From: Streptococcus mitis
GTDB taxonomy: Bacteria; Bacillota; Bacilli; Lactobacillales; Streptococcaceae
Direction: 5' to 3'
DNA: 64,000 bases
NCBI RefSeq assembly: GCF_946190275.1
Contig: NZ_CAMHZQ010000008.1
Span: 1-64,000 of the forward strand
Shown: positions 18,228 through 28,410 of the stretch, piece by piece
Layout: every line of letters starts with the position of its first letter
Numbering within the stretch: the first letter of the stretch is position 1
Translations under genes and position numbers: made by a program
The notes under the pieces: generated by a model
The model's input: only the letters and a program-made list of their open reading frames with translations
Told to the model about the DNA's origin: nothing
Databases searched by the model: none

Positions 18228-19181
18228 ATGTTTGTTGCAAGAGATGCTAGAGGAGAATTGGTAAATGTGTTAGAGGATAAGCTTGAGAAGCAAGCCTACA
18301 CCTGCCCAGCTTGTGGAGGTCAGCTCCGTTTGCGTCAAGGACCAAGTGTCCGGACCCATTTTGCCCACAAAACCTTAAAAGACTGTGATTTTTCCTCTGA
18401 AAATGAAAGTACAGAACACCTGGCAAATAAAGAATCCCTTTATCACTGGTTGAAAAGAGATTCAGAGGTGCAATTAGAATACCCTTTTCCAGAGCTTAAA
18501 CAGATTGCGGATGTATTTGTAAATGGCAATCTAGCTTTAGAGGTTCAATGTAGTCCCTTGCCTCAAAAAGTTCTTAAAGAGCGTAGTGAGGGCTATCGTA
18601 GTCAGGGTTACCAAGTACTGTGGTTGCTGGGGGAAAAACTTTGGCTCAAGAAGCGGTTGACTCGTCTGCAAGAAGGGTTTCTCTATTTCAGTCATAACAT
18701 GGGCTTTTATGTTTGGGAATTAGACAGTGAAAAACAAGTTTTAAGACTCAAATACCTGATTTACCAAGACCTCCGTGGTAAACTCCATTATCAAATCAAG
18801 GAATTTCCCTATGGTCAAGGCAGTCTACTGGAGATATTGCGTCTTCCCTATAAGAAACAAAAAATCTCTCATTTTACAGTTTCTCAGGATAAGGACATCT
18901 GTCGTTATATCCGGCAACAACTGTACTATCAAAATCCCTTTTGGATGAAAGAACAAGCAGAAGCCTATCAAAAGGGAGAAAATCTCCTAACTTATGGGCA
19001 AAAAGAATGGTATCCACAAATTCGACCAATAGTAGGTGAGTTTTGTCAAATTGAGAAGGACTTGACCAGATATTATCAGTATTTTCAAACCTATTACCAA
19101 GAAAATCCTCAAAATGATTGGCAAAAGCTTTATCCACCAGCCTTTTATCAGCAATATTTCTTGAAAAATATGGTAGAATAG
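18228..19181 (+). CDS. coiA: Competence protein CoiA
   Basis: A late competence protein needed for recombination of incoming single-stranded DNA during transformation. The 317-residue product has an N-terminal zinc-ribbon-like motif (C26-P-A-C29) with nearby THFAHK, then a nuclease-like core D95 .. E105-V-Q107 within IADVFVNGNLALEVQ, consistent with a PD-(D/E)xK-related fold. AAAGGAGG precedes the ATG. It is followed closely by pepF, the methyltransferase and prsA, the order known in pneumococcus. Its promoter region has been altered by the hicAB cassette. Confidence 0.95.
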   Translation: MFVARDARGELVNVLEDKLEKQAYTCPACGGQLRLRQGPSVRTHFAHKTLKDCDFSSENESTEHLANKESLYHWLKRDSEVQLEYPFPELKQIADVFVNGNLALEVQCSPLPQKVLKERSEGYRSQGYQVLWLLGEKLWLKKRLTRLQEGFLYFSHNMGFYVWELDSEKQVLRLKYLIYQDLRGKLHYQIKEFPYGQGSLLEILRLPYKKQKISHFTVSQDKDICRYIRQQLYYQNPFWMKEQAEAYQKGENLLTYGQKEWYPQIRPIVGEFCQIEKDLTRYYQYFQTYYQENPQNDWQKLYPPAFYQQYFLKNMVE

Positions 19182-19199
19182 AAAGGATGGAGGAATCTA

Positions 19200-21002
19200 A
19201 TGGTATTACAAAGACATGAAATAAATGAAAAAGATACATGGGATCTATCAACGATCTACCCAACTGACCAGGCTTGGGAAGAAGCCTTAAAAGATTTAAC
19301 AGAACAATTGGAGACAGTAGCCCAGTATGAAGGCCATCTCTTGGATAGTGCGGATAGCCTACTCGAAATTACTGAATTTTCTCTTGAAATGGAACGCCAA
19401 ATGGAGAAGCTTTACGTTTATGCTCATATGAAGAATGACCAAGATACACGTGAAGCCAAGTACCAAGAGTACTATGCCAAGGCCATGACTCTCTATAGCC
19501 AGCTAGACCAAGCCTTTTCATTCTATGAACCTGAATTTATGGAAATCAGTGAAAAGCAGTATGCTGACTTTTTAGAAGCTCAACCAAAATTGCAGGTTTA
19601 TCAACACTATTTTGACAAGCTTTTGCAAGGCAAGAAACACGTTCTTTCACAACGTGAAGAAGAATTATTGGCTGGAGCTGGAGAAATCTTTGGTTCAGCA
19701 AGTGAAACCTTCGCTATCTTGGACAATGCGGATATTGTGTTCCCTTATGTCCTTGACGATGATGGTAAGGAAGTTCAGCTATCTCATGGGACTTACACAC
19801 GTTTGATGGAGTCTAAAAATCGTGAGGTGCGTCGTGGTGCTTATCAAGCTCTTTATGCGACTTACGAACAATTCCAACATACCTATGCCAAAACCTTGCA
19901 AACCAATGTTAAGGTCCAAAACTACCGAGCAAAAGTTCGCAACTATAAGAGTGCGCGTCATGCAGCCCTAGAGGCCAATTTTGTTCCAGAGAGTGTTTAT
20001 GACAATTTGGTAGCAGCAGTTCGCAAGCATTTGCCACTCTTGCATCGTTACCTTGAACTTCGTTCAAAAATCTTGGGAATTTCAGACCTCAAGATGTACG
20101 ATGTCTACACACCACTTTCATCTGTTGAATACAGTTTTACCTACCAAGAAGCCTTGAAAAAGGCAGAAGATGCTTTGTCAGTCTTGGGTGAGGATTACTT
20201 GAGCCGTGTCAAACGTGCCTTCAGCGAGCGTTGGATTGATGTTTACGAAAATCAAGGCAAGCGTTCAGGGGCTTACTCTGGTGGTTCTTACGATACAAAT
20301 GCCTTTATGCTTCTTAACTGGCAGGACAATCTAGACAATCTCTTTACTCTTGTTCATGAAACAGGTCACAGTATGCACTCAAGCTATACTCGCGAAACTC
20401 AGCCTTATGTTTACGGAGATTACTCTATCTTCTTGGCTGAGATTGCCTCAACCACTAATGAAAATATCTTGACGGAGAAATTATTGGAAGAAGTGGAAGA
20501 TGACGCAACGCGCTTTGCTATTCTTAATAACTTCCTAGACGGTTTCCGTGGAACAGTTTTCCGCCAAACTCAATTTGCTGAGTTTGAACACGCCATTCAC
20601 CAAGCGGATCAAAATGGTGAAGTCTTGACAAGCGATTTCTTAAATAAACTCTATGCAGACTTGAACCAAGAGTATTATGGATTGAGTAAGGAAGACAATC
20701 CTGAAATCCAATACGAGTGGGCTCGTATTCCACACTTCTACTATAACTACTATGTATATCAATATTCAACAGGCTTTGCAGCAGCTTCAGCTCTGGCTGA
20801 AAAGATTGTCCATGGTAGTCAAGAAGACCGTGACCGCTATATCGATTACCTCAAGGCAGGTAAATCTGACTATCCACTTAATGTCATGAGAAAAGCTGGT
20901 GTTGATATGGAGAAGGAAGACTATCTCAACGATGCTTTTGCAGTCTTCGAACGTCGTTTGAATGAGTTTGAAGCCCTTGTTGAAAAATTGGGATTGGCAT
21001 AA
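19200..21002 (+). CDS. pepF: Oligoendopeptidase F
   Basis: A cytosolic zinc metallopeptidase of family M3 that cuts oligopeptides of roughly 7-17 residues. The 600-residue protein has the zinc motif H386-E-T-G-H390 in [13 protein letters not shown], followed by the second Glu ligand region ([16 protein letters not shown]). It begins 18 bases after coiA behind ATGGAGG and probably shares its transcript; coupling to competence induction has been noted for this operon in pneumococcus. Complete, normal length. Confidence 0.95.
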   Translation: MVLQRHEINEKDTWDLSTIYPTDQAWEEALKDLTEQLETVAQYEGHLLDSADSLLEITEFSLEMERQMEKLYVYAHMKNDQDTREAKYQEYYAKAMTLYSQLDQAFSFYEPEFMEISEKQYADFLEAQPKLQVYQHYFDKLLQGKKHVLSQREEELLAGAGEIFGSASETFAILDNADIVFPYVLDDDGKEVQLSHGTYTRLMESKNREVRRGAYQALYATYEQFQHTYAKTLQTNVKVQNYRAKVRNYKSARHAALEANFVPESVYDNLVAAVRKHLPLLHRYLELRSKILGISDLKMYDVYTPLSSVEYSFTYQEALKKAEDALSVLGEDYLSRVKRAFSERWIDVYENQGKRSGAYSGGSYDTNAFMLLNWQDNLDNLFTLVHETGHSMHSSYTRETQPYVYGDYSIFLAEIASTTNENILTEKLLEEVEDDATRFAILNNFLDGFRGTVFRQTQFAEFEHAIHQADQNGEVLTSDFLNKLYADLNQEYYGLSKEDNPEIQYEWARIPHFYYNYYVYQYSTGFAAASALAEKIVHGSQEDRDRYIDYLKAGKSDYPLNVMRKAGVDMEKEDYLNDAFAVFERRLNEFEALVEKLGLA

Positions 21003-21003
21003 G

Positions 21004-21717
21004 ATGGTTGAATCATATAGCAAGAATGCCAACCATAACATGCGTCGTCCTGTCGTCAAGGAAGAAATTGTGGACTTAATGCGTCAGCGTCAAAAGCAAG
21101 TCACAGGCTCTTTGAAAGAATTGGAAGATTTTGCCCGAAAGGAAAATATTCCCATTATTCCCCATGAAACGGTTGCTTATTTCCGTTTTCTCATGGAAAT
21201 CATACAACCTAAAAACATTCTGGAAATTGGGACGGCTATCGGTTTTTCAGCCCTCTTGATGGCGGAACATGCGCCAAAGGCCAAGATTACAACCATTGAC
21301 CGCAATCCAGAGATGATTGGATTTGCCAAGGAAAATTTCGCCCAGTTTGACAGTCGTAAGCAAATCACTCTCCTAGAGGGAGATGCGGTAGATGTCTTAT
21401 CTACCCTGACAGAGTCCTATGATTTCGTCTTTATGGATTCAGCCAAGTCTAAATACATCGTCTTTCTGCCAGAAATCCTCAAACATTTGGACGTTGGAGG
21501 TGTGGTTGTCTTGGATGATATTTTCCAAGGTGGAGATGTTGCCAAGGACATTATGGAAGTCCGTCGAGGTCAGCGAACCATTTATCGAGGCCTTCAAAGA
21601 CTATTTGATGCAACTTTAGACAATCCAGGACTCACCGCAACACTAGTACCTCTGGGAGACGGCATTCTCATGCTTCGTAAAAATGTAGCAGATGTTCAAT
21701 TGCCTGACAGCGAATGA
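21004..21717 (+). CDS. trmR: O-methyltransferase, TrmR-like
   Basis: A 237-residue class I SAM methyltransferase of the catechol-O-methyltransferase-like family. SAM motif ILEIGTAIGFSALLMAEHAP (~residues 75-94), metal/substrate segment FVFMDSAKSKYIVFLPE, and VVVLDDIFQGGD. The Bacillus homologue YrrM (TrmR) methylates 5-hydroxyuridine at the tRNA wobble position; that role is inferred by similarity and synteny. The ATG at 21004 follows the pepF stop by two bases, so it is translationally coupled. The earlier frame at 20962 overlaps pepF and has no ribosome site. Confidence 0.85.
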   Translation: MVESYSKNANHNMRRPVVKEEIVDLMRQRQKQVTGSLKELEDFARKENIPIIPHETVAYFRFLMEIIQPKNILEIGTAIGFSALLMAEHAPKAKITTIDRNPEMIGFAKENFAQFDSRKQITLLEGDAVDVLSTLTESYDFVFMDSAKSKYIVFLPEILKHLDVGGVVVLDDIFQGGDVAKDIMEVRRGQRTIYRGLQRLFDATLDNPGLTATLVPLGDGILMLRKNVADVQLPDSE

Positions 21718-21783
21718 TTTTCAGAAAAATTTAAGAAAATATAGTAAAATAGATAGAGTAACACTTATCTAAAAGGAGTAGAC

Positions 21784-22722
21784 ATGAAGAAAAAACTATT
21801 GGCAGGAGCCATTACACTATTATCAGTAGCAACTTTAGCAGCTTGTTCGAAAGGTTCAGAAGGGGCAGACCTTATCAGCATGAAAGGAGATGTTATCACA
21901 GAACATCAATTTTATGAGCAAGTGAAAAGCAATCCTTCAGCCCAACAAGTGTTGTTGAACTTGACCATCCAAAAAGTATTTGAGAAGCAATATGGCTCAG
22001 AAGTAGATGACAAAGAAGTCAACGATACTATTGCCGAAGAAGAAAAACAATATGGTGAGAACTACCAACGTGTCTTGTCACAAGCAGGTATGACTCTTGA
22101 AACACGTAAAGCTCAAATTCGTACAAGTAAATTAGTTGAGTTGGCAGTTAAGAAGGCAGCAGAAGCTGAATTGACAGATGATGCTTATAAGAAGGCTTTT
22201 GACGAGTACACTCCAGATGTAACGGCTCAAATCATTCGTCTTGATAATGAGGATAAAGCGAAAGAAGTCCTCGAAAAAGCTAAGGCTAGTGATGCAGACT
22301 TTGCTCAATTAGCTAAAGATAACTCAACTGATGAGAAAACCAAAGCGAATGGTGGAGAAATCACATTTGATTCTGCTTCAACAGAAGTGCCAGAACAAGT
22401 TAAGAAAGCGGCATTTGCTCTAGATGTAAACGGCGTTTCTGATGTGATTACAGCCGCTGGTACACAAGCCTACAGCAGCCAATATTACATTGTAAAACTC
22501 ACTAAGAAAACAGAAAAATCATCTAATCTTGATGACTACAAAGAAAAATTAAAAACTGTTATCTTGACTCAAAAACAAAATGATTCAACATTCGTTCAAA
22601 GCATTATCGGAAAAGAATTACAAGCAGCTAATATCAAGGTTAAAGATCAAGCTTTCCAAAATATCTTTACCCAATATATTGGTGGTGGAGATTCAAGCTC
22701 AAGTAGTTCATCAAAAGAATAA
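21784..22722 (+). CDS. prsA: Foldase lipoprotein PrsA (peptidyl-prolyl isomerase)
   Basis: A surface lipoprotein assisting folding of exported proteins (PpmA in pneumococcus). The 312-residue precursor has a lipobox LAAC at residues ~18-21, an N-terminal chaperone helix region, a parvulin-like domain (~145-240, TPDVTAQIIRLDNEDKA..) and a Gly/Ser-rich tail (GGGDSSSSSSSKE). Several parvulin active-site residues look poorly conserved, as is usual for streptococcal PrsA, so chaperone function may dominate. It has its own ribosome site AAAGGAG and a terminator directly after. Confidence 0.93.
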   Translation: MKKKLLAGAITLLSVATLAACSKGSEGADLISMKGDVITEHQFYEQVKSNPSAQQVLLNLTIQKVFEKQYGSEVDDKEVNDTIAEEEKQYGENYQRVLSQAGMTLETRKAQIRTSKLVELAVKKAAEAELTDDAYKKAFDEYTPDVTAQIIRLDNEDKAKEVLEKAKASDADFAQLAKDNSTDEKTKANGGEITFDSASTEVPEQVKKAAFALDVNGVSDVITAAGTQAYSSQYYIVKLTKKTEKSSNLDDYKEKLKTVILTQKQNDSTFVQSIIGKELQAANIKVKDQAFQNIFTQYIGGGDSSSSSSSKE

Positions 22723-22727
22723 AACAG

Positions 22728-22749
22728 AAAAGGGCCAAGTGCTCTTTTT
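22728..22749 (+). terminator. Terminator of prsA
   Basis: AAAAGGGC (22728-22735) pairs with GCTCTTTT (22741-22748) over a 5-base loop, with T's in the descending arm. Confidence 0.75.
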
Positions 22750-22804
22750 CTTATGACAAAAATGGTCTATCTGATGGATAAGAGTTTTTTTCTTTCGGAA
22801 AAAA

Positions 22805-22813
22805 TGGTATAAT
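22805..22813 (+). promoter_or_regulatory. Extended -10 promoter of ftsW
   Basis: TGGTATAAT with only a T-run at the -35 position. It gives a leader of about 65 bases before ftsW. Confidence 0.65.
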
Positions 22814-22883
22814 AGCAATCAAAACTAGAAAACAAACGGAATTTGGGAAGCAATTGTGTTGTTCTCATTAGATTGGTGATACT

Positions 22884-24107
22884 ATGAAGATTAGTAAAAG
22901 GCACCTATTAAATTATTCTATTCTAGTTCCTTACTTACTTTTATCTATTTTGGGCTTGATTGTGGTTTATTCGACAACCAGTGCTATTTTAATTCAAGAA
23001 GGCCAAAGTGCACTGCAATTGGTCCGAAGTCAGGGACTATTTTGGATATTTAGTTTGATACTGATTGCCTTGATATATAAGTTGAGACTGAATTTTTTAA
23101 GAAACGAACGTCTTTTATTTATCGTTATGTTCGTTGAGTTGATTCTATTAGCCTTGGCTCGGATAATTGGTATTCCTGTCAATGGAGCCTATGGCTGGAT
23201 TTCTGTAGGACCTTTGACCATTCAGCCAGCCGAATATTTGAAAATTATTATTATTTGGTATCTAGCAAATAAATTTTCCAAACAACAAGAGGATATAGCT
23301 ATTTATGATTTTCAAGTTTTGACACAGAATCAGTGGCTTCCTCGTGCGTTTAATGACTGGCGCTTTGTTCTCTTTGTACTAATTGGGAGCCTTGCTATTT
23401 TCCCAGATTTGGGGAATGCTTCTATTTTAGCTTTGGTTGCCTTGATTATGTATACGATTAGTGGTATCGCTTATAGATGGTTTATTGCCTTTTTGGGAAT
23501 TTTGGTGGGAGTTTCTGCCCTATCCTTATCACTGATTTCTTTTATAGGGGTTGATAAGTTTTCAAAAGTTCCGGTATTTGGTTACGTTGCCAAGCGTTTC
23601 AGTGCCTATTTTAATCCCTTTGCCGATTTGGCAGGAGCAGGCCACCAACTCGCAAATTCCTACTTTGCCATGGTAAATGGTGGTTGGTTTGGTCTAGGTT
23701 TAGGAAATTCAATTGAAAAACGTGGCTATTTACCAGAGGCCCATACAGATTTTGTATTTTCAATTGTCATCGAAGAATTTGGATTTGTAGGGGCCGGCTT
23801 GATTTTAGCACTTGTTTTTTTCCTTATTTTGCGAATTATCCTAGTCGGAATTCGTGCTAAGAATCCCTTTAATTCCATGATGGCGATTGGGGTTGGGGGG
23901 ATGATGTTGATCCAGGTGTTTGTCAATATCGGTGGAATTTCTGGTATTATTCCTTCGACAGGAGTAACCTTTCCTTTCTTATCGCAAGGAGGGAATAGTC
24001 TTCTGGTCTTGTCTGTAGCCATCGCCTTTGTCTTAAATATTGATGCAAGTGAAAAGCGTGCTCAATTGTATGAGGAGTTAGAAGCTCACTCCTCAAACTA
24101 TATGTAG
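22884..24107 (+). CDS. ftsW: Septal peptidoglycan polymerase FtsW
   Basis: A 407-residue SEDS-family membrane protein with about 10 helices that polymerises lipid II at the division septum with its class B PBP partner. Conserved landmarks include GAYGWISVGPLTIQPAEYLKI, the large loop GGWFGLGLGNSIEKRGYLPEAHTDFVFSIV and the C-terminal GVTFPFLSQGGNSLL. It starts with an SEDS-like N-terminus and ends with a short acidic tail. It is followed by ppc after 24 bases, as in pneumococcus. Confidence 0.94.
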   Translation: MKISKRHLLNYSILVPYLLLSILGLIVVYSTTSAILIQEGQSALQLVRSQGLFWIFSLILIALIYKLRLNFLRNERLLFIVMFVELILLALARIIGIPVNGAYGWISVGPLTIQPAEYLKIIIIWYLANKFSKQQEDIAIYDFQVLTQNQWLPRAFNDWRFVLFVLIGSLAIFPDLGNASILALVALIMYTISGIAYRWFIAFLGILVGVSALSLSLISFIGVDKFSKVPVFGYVAKRFSAYFNPFADLAGAGHQLANSYFAMVNGGWFGLGLGNSIEKRGYLPEAHTDFVFSIVIEEFGFVGAGLILALVFFLILRIILVGIRAKNPFNSMMAIGVGGMMLIQVFVNIGGISGIIPSTGVTFPFLSQGGNSLLVLSVAIAFVLNIDASEKRAQLYEELEAHSSNYM

Positions 24108-24131
24108 AGCTGATAGTGGAAAGGATTACCT

Positions 24132-26828
24132 ATGTCTCTTCAAAAATTAGAAAACTATAGTAATAAAGCTGTCGTGCAAGAAGAAGTATTGATTTTAACA
24201 GAATTGTTAGAAGATATCACTAAAAATATGCTTGCCCCAGAGACTTTTGAAAAAATTATGCAGTTGAAAGAATTGTCAACTCAAGAAGATTATCAAGGCT
24301 TGAACCAATTGGTTACTAGTCTGTCAAATGATGAAATGGCTTATATTTCACGCTATTTCTCTATCTTGCCCCTCTTGATTAATATTTCAGAAGACGTGGA
24401 TTTGGCTTATGAAATCAACCACCAAAATAATATCGATCAAGATTATCTTGGTAAGTTGTCAGCAACAATCAAAATGGTTGCTGAAAAAGAAAATGCGGTT
24501 GAAATTCTAGAACACTTGAATGTTGTCCCTGTTTTGACAGCCCATCCAACACAAGTACAACGTAAGAGTATGTTGGATTTGACCAATCATATCCATACCC
24601 TTTTGCGTAAGTATCGTGATGTGAAATTAGGCTTGATTAATAAGGAAAAATGGCATAATGATCTCCGTCGTTATATTGAGATTATCATGCAGACAGACAT
24701 GATTCGTGAAAAGAAATTGAAAGTAACCAATGAAATCACGAATGTTATGGAATACTACAATAGTTCATTCCTGAAGGCAGTTCCTCATTTGACTGCTGAG
24801 TACAAGCGTCTGGCTAAAAAACACGGCTTGGAGTTGAAACATCCTAAACCAATTACCATGGGAATGTGGATTGGTGGGGACCGTGATGGGAATCCTTTTG
24901 TTACAGCAGATACCTTGAAACAATCTGCTATGACTCAGTGTGAAGTCATCATGAACTACTATGATGAAAAGATTTACCAACTTTATCGTGAATTCTCTCT
25001 CTCAACCAGTATTGTCAATGTAAGCAAGCAAGTCAGAGAAATGGCTCGTCAATCCAAGGATAACTCGATCTACCGTGAAAAAGAGCTTTACCGCCGTGCC
25101 TTGTTTGATATTCAATCAAAAATCCAAGCAACAAAAACCTATCTGATTGAGGATAAGGAAGTAGGGGCTCGCTATGAAACGGCCAATGATTTTTATAAGG
25201 ATTTAATTACTATTCGTGATTCCCTCTTGGAAAATAAGGGTGAAGCACTGATTTCTGGTGATTTTGTGGAGTTGATCCAGGCAGTTGAAATTTTTGGTTT
25301 CTATTTGGCATCTATTGACATGCGTCAAGATTCTAGTGTTCATGAGGCCTGTGTAGCAGAACTCTTAAAATCAGCAGGAATTCATTCTCATTACAGTGAA
25401 TTAAGTGAAGAAGAAAAATGCCAGCTTCTTTTGAAAGAATTAGAAGAAGATCCACGTATTCTTTCTGCCACTCATGTTGAAAAATCAGAGTTACTTGAAA
25501 AAGAATTGGCTATCTTTAAAGCTGCTCGTAAGTTGAAAGATAAGTTGGGTGATGATGTTATTCGTCAAACCATTATTTCACATGCAACCAGCGTATCAGA
25601 CATGCTGGAATTGGCTATCTTACTAAAAGAAGTAGGGTTAGTTGATAAAGAAAGAGCCCGAGTCCAAATTGTTCCTCTCTTTGAAACAATCGAGGACTTG
25701 GATCACTCAGAAGAAACCATGAGAGAATACCTTTCACTTCCTCTTGCTAAGAAATGGATTGCTTCACGCAATAACTATCAAGAAATCATGCTGGGCTACT
25801 CTGACAGTAATAAAGATGGTGGTTACTTATCATCATGTTGGACCCTCTACAAGGCTCAACAACAATTGACTGCTATTGGAGATGAATTTGGCGTTAAGGT
25901 TACCTTCTTCCATGGTCGTGGTGGGACTGTCGGTCGTGGTGGTGGACCAACCTATGAAGCCATCACATCTCAACCGCTCAAGTCTATCAAGGATCGTATC
26001 CGTTTGACGGAGCAGGGTGAAGTAATTGGCAATAAATACGGTAATAAAGATGCGGCCTACTATAATCTTGAAATGCTAGTATCTGCAGCCATTAACCGTA
26101 TGATTACGCAGAAGAAGAGCGATACCAATACCTCAAATCGTTATGAAGCCATTATGGACCAAGTAGTGGACCGTAGTTACGATATCTACCGTGATTTGGT
26201 CTTTGGTAATGACCATTTCTATGATTATTTCTTCGAGTCAAGTCCAATCAAGGCTATCTCAAGCTTTAATATTGGTTCTCGCCCAGCCGCTCGTAAGACG
26301 ATTACTGAAATCGGTGGTTTGCGAGCTATTCCTTGGGTATTCTCATGGTCACAAAGCCGTGTCATGTTCCCTGGCTGGTATGGTGTCGGATCAAGTTTCA
26401 AAGAATTTATTGATAAAAATCCAGAAAATATCGCTATCCTACGAGATATGTACCAAAATTGGCCTTTCTTCCAGTCACTTCTTTCAAATGTAGACATGGT
26501 CTTGTCAAAATCAAATATGAATATTGCTTTTGAATATGCCAAACTTTGTGAAGATGATCAAGTAAAAGCAATTTATGAGACTATTCTAAATGAATGGCAA
26601 GTTACCAAGGAAGTCATCTTGGCTATCGAAGGATATGATGAACTCTTGGCTGAAAATCCATATCTAAAAGCAAGTTTGGATTATCGTATGCCTTACTTTA
26701 ATATCCTTAACTATATCCAGTTGGAGTTGATTAAACGTCAACGCCGAGGAGAATTATCAAGCGATCAAGAAAAATTAATCCATACAACCATCAACGGAAT
26801 TGCGACAGGATTGCGTAATTCAGGCTGA
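24132..26828 (+). CDS. ppc: Phosphoenolpyruvate carboxylase
   Basis: An anaplerotic enzyme making oxaloacetate from PEP and bicarbonate, feeding aspartate synthesis in streptococci without a full TCA cycle. The 898-residue protein has the catalytic-His segment [13 protein letters not shown] (~residue 135-147), the second signature [15 protein letters not shown], the glycine loop [14 protein letters not shown] and a C-terminus ending GLRNSG. Complete. A terminator follows. Confidence 0.96.
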   Translation: MSLQKLENYSNKAVVQEEVLILTELLEDITKNMLAPETFEKIMQLKELSTQEDYQGLNQLVTSLSNDEMAYISRYFSILPLLINISEDVDLAYEINHQNNIDQDYLGKLSATIKMVAEKENAVEILEHLNVVPVLTAHPTQVQRKSMLDLTNHIHTLLRKYRDVKLGLINKEKWHNDLRRYIEIIMQTDMIREKKLKVTNEITNVMEYYNSSFLKAVPHLTAEYKRLAKKHGLELKHPKPITMGMWIGGDRDGNPFVTADTLKQSAMTQCEVIMNYYDEKIYQLYREFSLSTSIVNVSKQVREMARQSKDNSIYREKELYRRALFDIQSKIQATKTYLIEDKEVGARYETANDFYKDLITIRDSLLENKGEALISGDFVELIQAVEIFGFYLASIDMRQDSSVHEACVAELLKSAGIHSHYSELSEEEKCQLLLKELEEDPRILSATHVEKSELLEKELAIFKAARKLKDKLGDDVIRQTIISHATSVSDMLELAILLKEVGLVDKERARVQIVPLFETIEDLDHSEETMREYLSLPLAKKWIASRNNYQEIMLGYSDSNKDGGYLSSCWTLYKAQQQLTAIGDEFGVKVTFFHGRGGTVGRGGGPTYEAITSQPLKSIKDRIRLTEQGEVIGNKYGNKDAAYYNLEMLVSAAINRMITQKKSDTNTSNRYEAIMDQVVDRSYDIYRDLVFGNDHFYDYFFESSPIKAISSFNIGSRPAARKTITEIGGLRAIPWVFSWSQSRVMFPGWYGVGSSFKEFIDKNPENIAILRDMYQNWPFFQSLLSNVDMVLSKSNMNIAFEYAKLCEDDQVKAIYETILNEWQVTKEVILAIEGYDELLAENPYLKASLDYRMPYFNILNYIQLELIKRQRRGELSSDQEKLIHTTINGIATGLRNSG

Positions 26829-26836
26829 TACCTATC

Positions 26837-26868
26837 AAACTTCCTCTTTTCTATAGGGGAAGTTTTTG
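26837..26868 (+). terminator. Terminator of ppc
   Basis: AAACTTCCTC (26837-26846) pairs with GGGGAAGTTT (26856-26865), followed by TT. A strong 10-bp stem. Confidence 0.8.
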
Positions 26869-26896
26869 AATAGTTCAAAAAAATGCTAAAAGAGTC

Positions 26897-26924
26897 TTGA
26901 CAAGTAGTTGAAAAATGATATAAT
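26897..26924 (+). promoter_or_regulatory. Promoter of the T-box/trpXYZ transcript
   Basis: TTGACA (26897-26902), a 16-base spacer and TATAAT (26919-26924) preceded by TGA. Near-consensus at both boxes. Confidence 0.85.
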
Positions 26925-26954
26925 TTAACCATTCAGAAAAGTAATCATATAAAC

Positions 26955-27168
26955 TTTTTAGAGAGTCTGTGGTAGCTGAAAACAGATAAGTGCTGATGAT
27001 GAAAATTGGGCTGGATGTTATTTAGAATTTGAAATCATAAAAATTCGGTGAGCACACCTTACAGTGCATCTCGTTATTGCGAGACAGAGCGATAGGGAAA
27101 TTCCCTATAATTGAGGTGGTACCGCGCATCGACGTCCTCACACAAGTTTTTTGTGTGAGGACTTTTTT
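26955..27168 (+). promoter_or_regulatory. T-box riboswitch, tryptophan type
   Basis: A complete T-box leader. It has stem I with AGAGAG and GTGG/AGCTGAAAAC elements, a likely TGG specifier (27012-27014) followed by A, the 14-base T-box core AGGTGGTACCGCGC (27114-27127) and a terminator. Uncharged tRNA-Trp pairing at the specifier and T-box would favour the antiterminator and turn on trpXYZ. Trp specificity follows from the TGG triplet and the downstream transporter; another TGG at 27007 is a less likely specifier. Confidence 0.88.
27134..27168 (+). terminator. T-box terminator hairpin
   Basis: GTCCTCACACAA pairs with TTGTGTGAGGAC, then T6. A very stable 12-bp stem, mutually exclusive with the T-box antiterminator. 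Confidence 0.92.
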
Positions 27169-27181
27169 GATGGAGGTTAGT

Positions 27182-27241
27182 ATGGAAAGAAAACGATGGC
27201 GTCGCTTGTTTATACTCAATGAAAATCAAAGTACAAACTAG
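27182..27241 (+). CDS. 19-codon ORF between T-box and BOX element
   Basis: ATG at 27182 is preceded by a good ribosome site (TGGAGG, 27171-27176) just after the T-box terminator. The peptide is MERKRWRRLFILNENQSTN. The last nine residues are encoded by the BOX element, so an original longer frame was probably interrupted by it. One Trp codon is present. It may be a relic of a former first gene or of an older trpX start. No function is claimed. Confidence 0.35.
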   Translation: MERKRWRRLFILNENQSTN

Positions 27242-27362
27242 GAAGCTAGCCGCAGGTTGCTCAAAGCACTGCTTTGAGGTTGTGGATAGAACTGACGAAG
27301 TCAGTAACCATAGCTACGGCAAAGTGAAGCTGAAGTGGTTTGAAGAGATTTTCGAAGATTAT
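27211..27362 (-). repeat. BOX element (reverse orientation)
   Basis: Starts TATACTCAATGAAAATCAAAG (boxC complement), continues through AACTGACGAAGTCAG (boxB) and ends CGGCAAAGTGAAGC..GATTTTCGAAG (boxA complement). It is the inverted counterpart of the copy at 6862-7012, with about the same length and some drift in boxA. It sits inside the trpXYZ leader, between riboswitch and first gene, so it is transcribed as part of the mRNA. Confidence 0.88.
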
Positions 27363-27406
27363 TAGATAAGTGAAGTATTTTAAAGGAATAAAAAAGGAGA
27401 AATAGA

Positions 27407-28402
27407 ATGAAAAATAAACGTTTAATTGGAATTATCGCTGCATTAGCAGTCTTAGTAGCAGGAAGCTTGATTTACTCTTCAATGAATAAACCAGAAGCTA
27501 AGAATGAGAAGAAAGTTGCCAAAGTTGGTGTCCTTCAGTTTGTGAGCCATCCATCTCTTGACTTGATTTATAAAGGGATTCAAGATGGACTTGCAGAAGA
27601 AGGTTATAAAGATAATCAGTTGAAGATTGACTTTATGAACTCAGAAGGCGACCAAAGTAAGGTTGCGACAATGAGTAAACAATTGGTTGCAAATGGGAAT
27701 GACCTTGTGGTTGGTATTGCAACGCCAGCTGCTCAAGGTTTGGCAAGCGCCACAAAAGACCTACCTGTTATCATGGCTGCTATTACAGACCCAATCGGTG
27801 CTAACTTGGTCAAAGATTTGAAAAAACCAGGTGGCAACATTACAGGGGTATCTGACCACAATCCAGCTCAACAACAAGTTGAACTCATTAAGGCTCTTAC
27901 ACCAAATGTAAAAACAATCGGAGCCCTTTACTCAAGTAGCGAAGACAATTCAAAAACACAGGTTGAAGAATTTAAGGCTTATGCTGAAAAAGCAGGTTTG
28001 ACAGTGGAAACATTTGCTGTTCCTTCAACAAATGAAATTGCTTCAACAGTTAATGTTATGACTAGCAAGGTCGATGCTATCTGGGTTCCAATCGACAACA
28101 CCATTGCATCTGCATTTTCAACAGTTGTATCAAGCAATCAATCAGCTAAAAAGCCAATCTACCCAAGCGCAACTGCCATGGTAGAAGCAGGTGGCTTGGC
28201 ATCAGTTGTAGTTGACCAACACGACCTTGGTGTGGCAACTGGTAAAATGATTGCACAAGTTTTGAAAGGTGCAAAACCAGCTGATACTCCAGTCAATGTC
28301 TTTTCAACTGGTAAGTCAGTAATCAACAAAAAGTTGGCACAAGAACTAGGTATTACGATTCCTGAATCTGTTCTTAAAGAAGCAGGACAAGTAATTGAAT
28401 AA
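27407..28402 (+). CDS. trpX: Tryptophan-type ABC transporter substrate-binding protein TrpX
   Basis: A 331-residue ABC_sub_bind family protein. The N-terminus is a hydrophobic anchor (LIGIIAALAVLVAGSLIYS) without a lipobox Cys, so it is probably membrane-tethered rather than lipidated. The two-lobed binding domain starts at VAKVGVLQFVSHPSLDLIYKGI and includes VGIATPAAQGLASATKDLPVIMAAITDPIGANLV. T-box control by a TGG specifier and the following trpY-trpZ genes support uptake of tryptophan or a precursor. AAAAGGAG lies before the ATG. Family members in other contexts bind tyrosine or other aromatics, so the ligand is inferred. Confidence 0.85.
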   Translation: MKNKRLIGIIAALAVLVAGSLIYSSMNKPEAKNEKKVAKVGVLQFVSHPSLDLIYKGIQDGLAEEGYKDNQLKIDFMNSEGDQSKVATMSKQLVANGNDLVVGIATPAAQGLASATKDLPVIMAAITDPIGANLVKDLKKPGGNITGVSDHNPAQQQVELIKALTPNVKTIGALYSSSEDNSKTQVEEFKAYAEKAGLTVETFAVPSTNEIASTVNVMTSKVDAIWVPIDNTIASAFSTVVSSNQSAKKPIYPSATAMVEAGGLASVVVDQHDLGVATGKMIAQVLKGAKPADTPVNVFSTGKSVINKKLAQELGITIPESVLKEAGQVIE

Positions 28403-28410
28403 TCTGTAAT

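Noticed and set aside
20962..21003. Longer start of the O-methyltransferase
   Set aside because: These codons lie inside pepF and lack a ribosome site; ATG 21004 directly follows the pepF stop.
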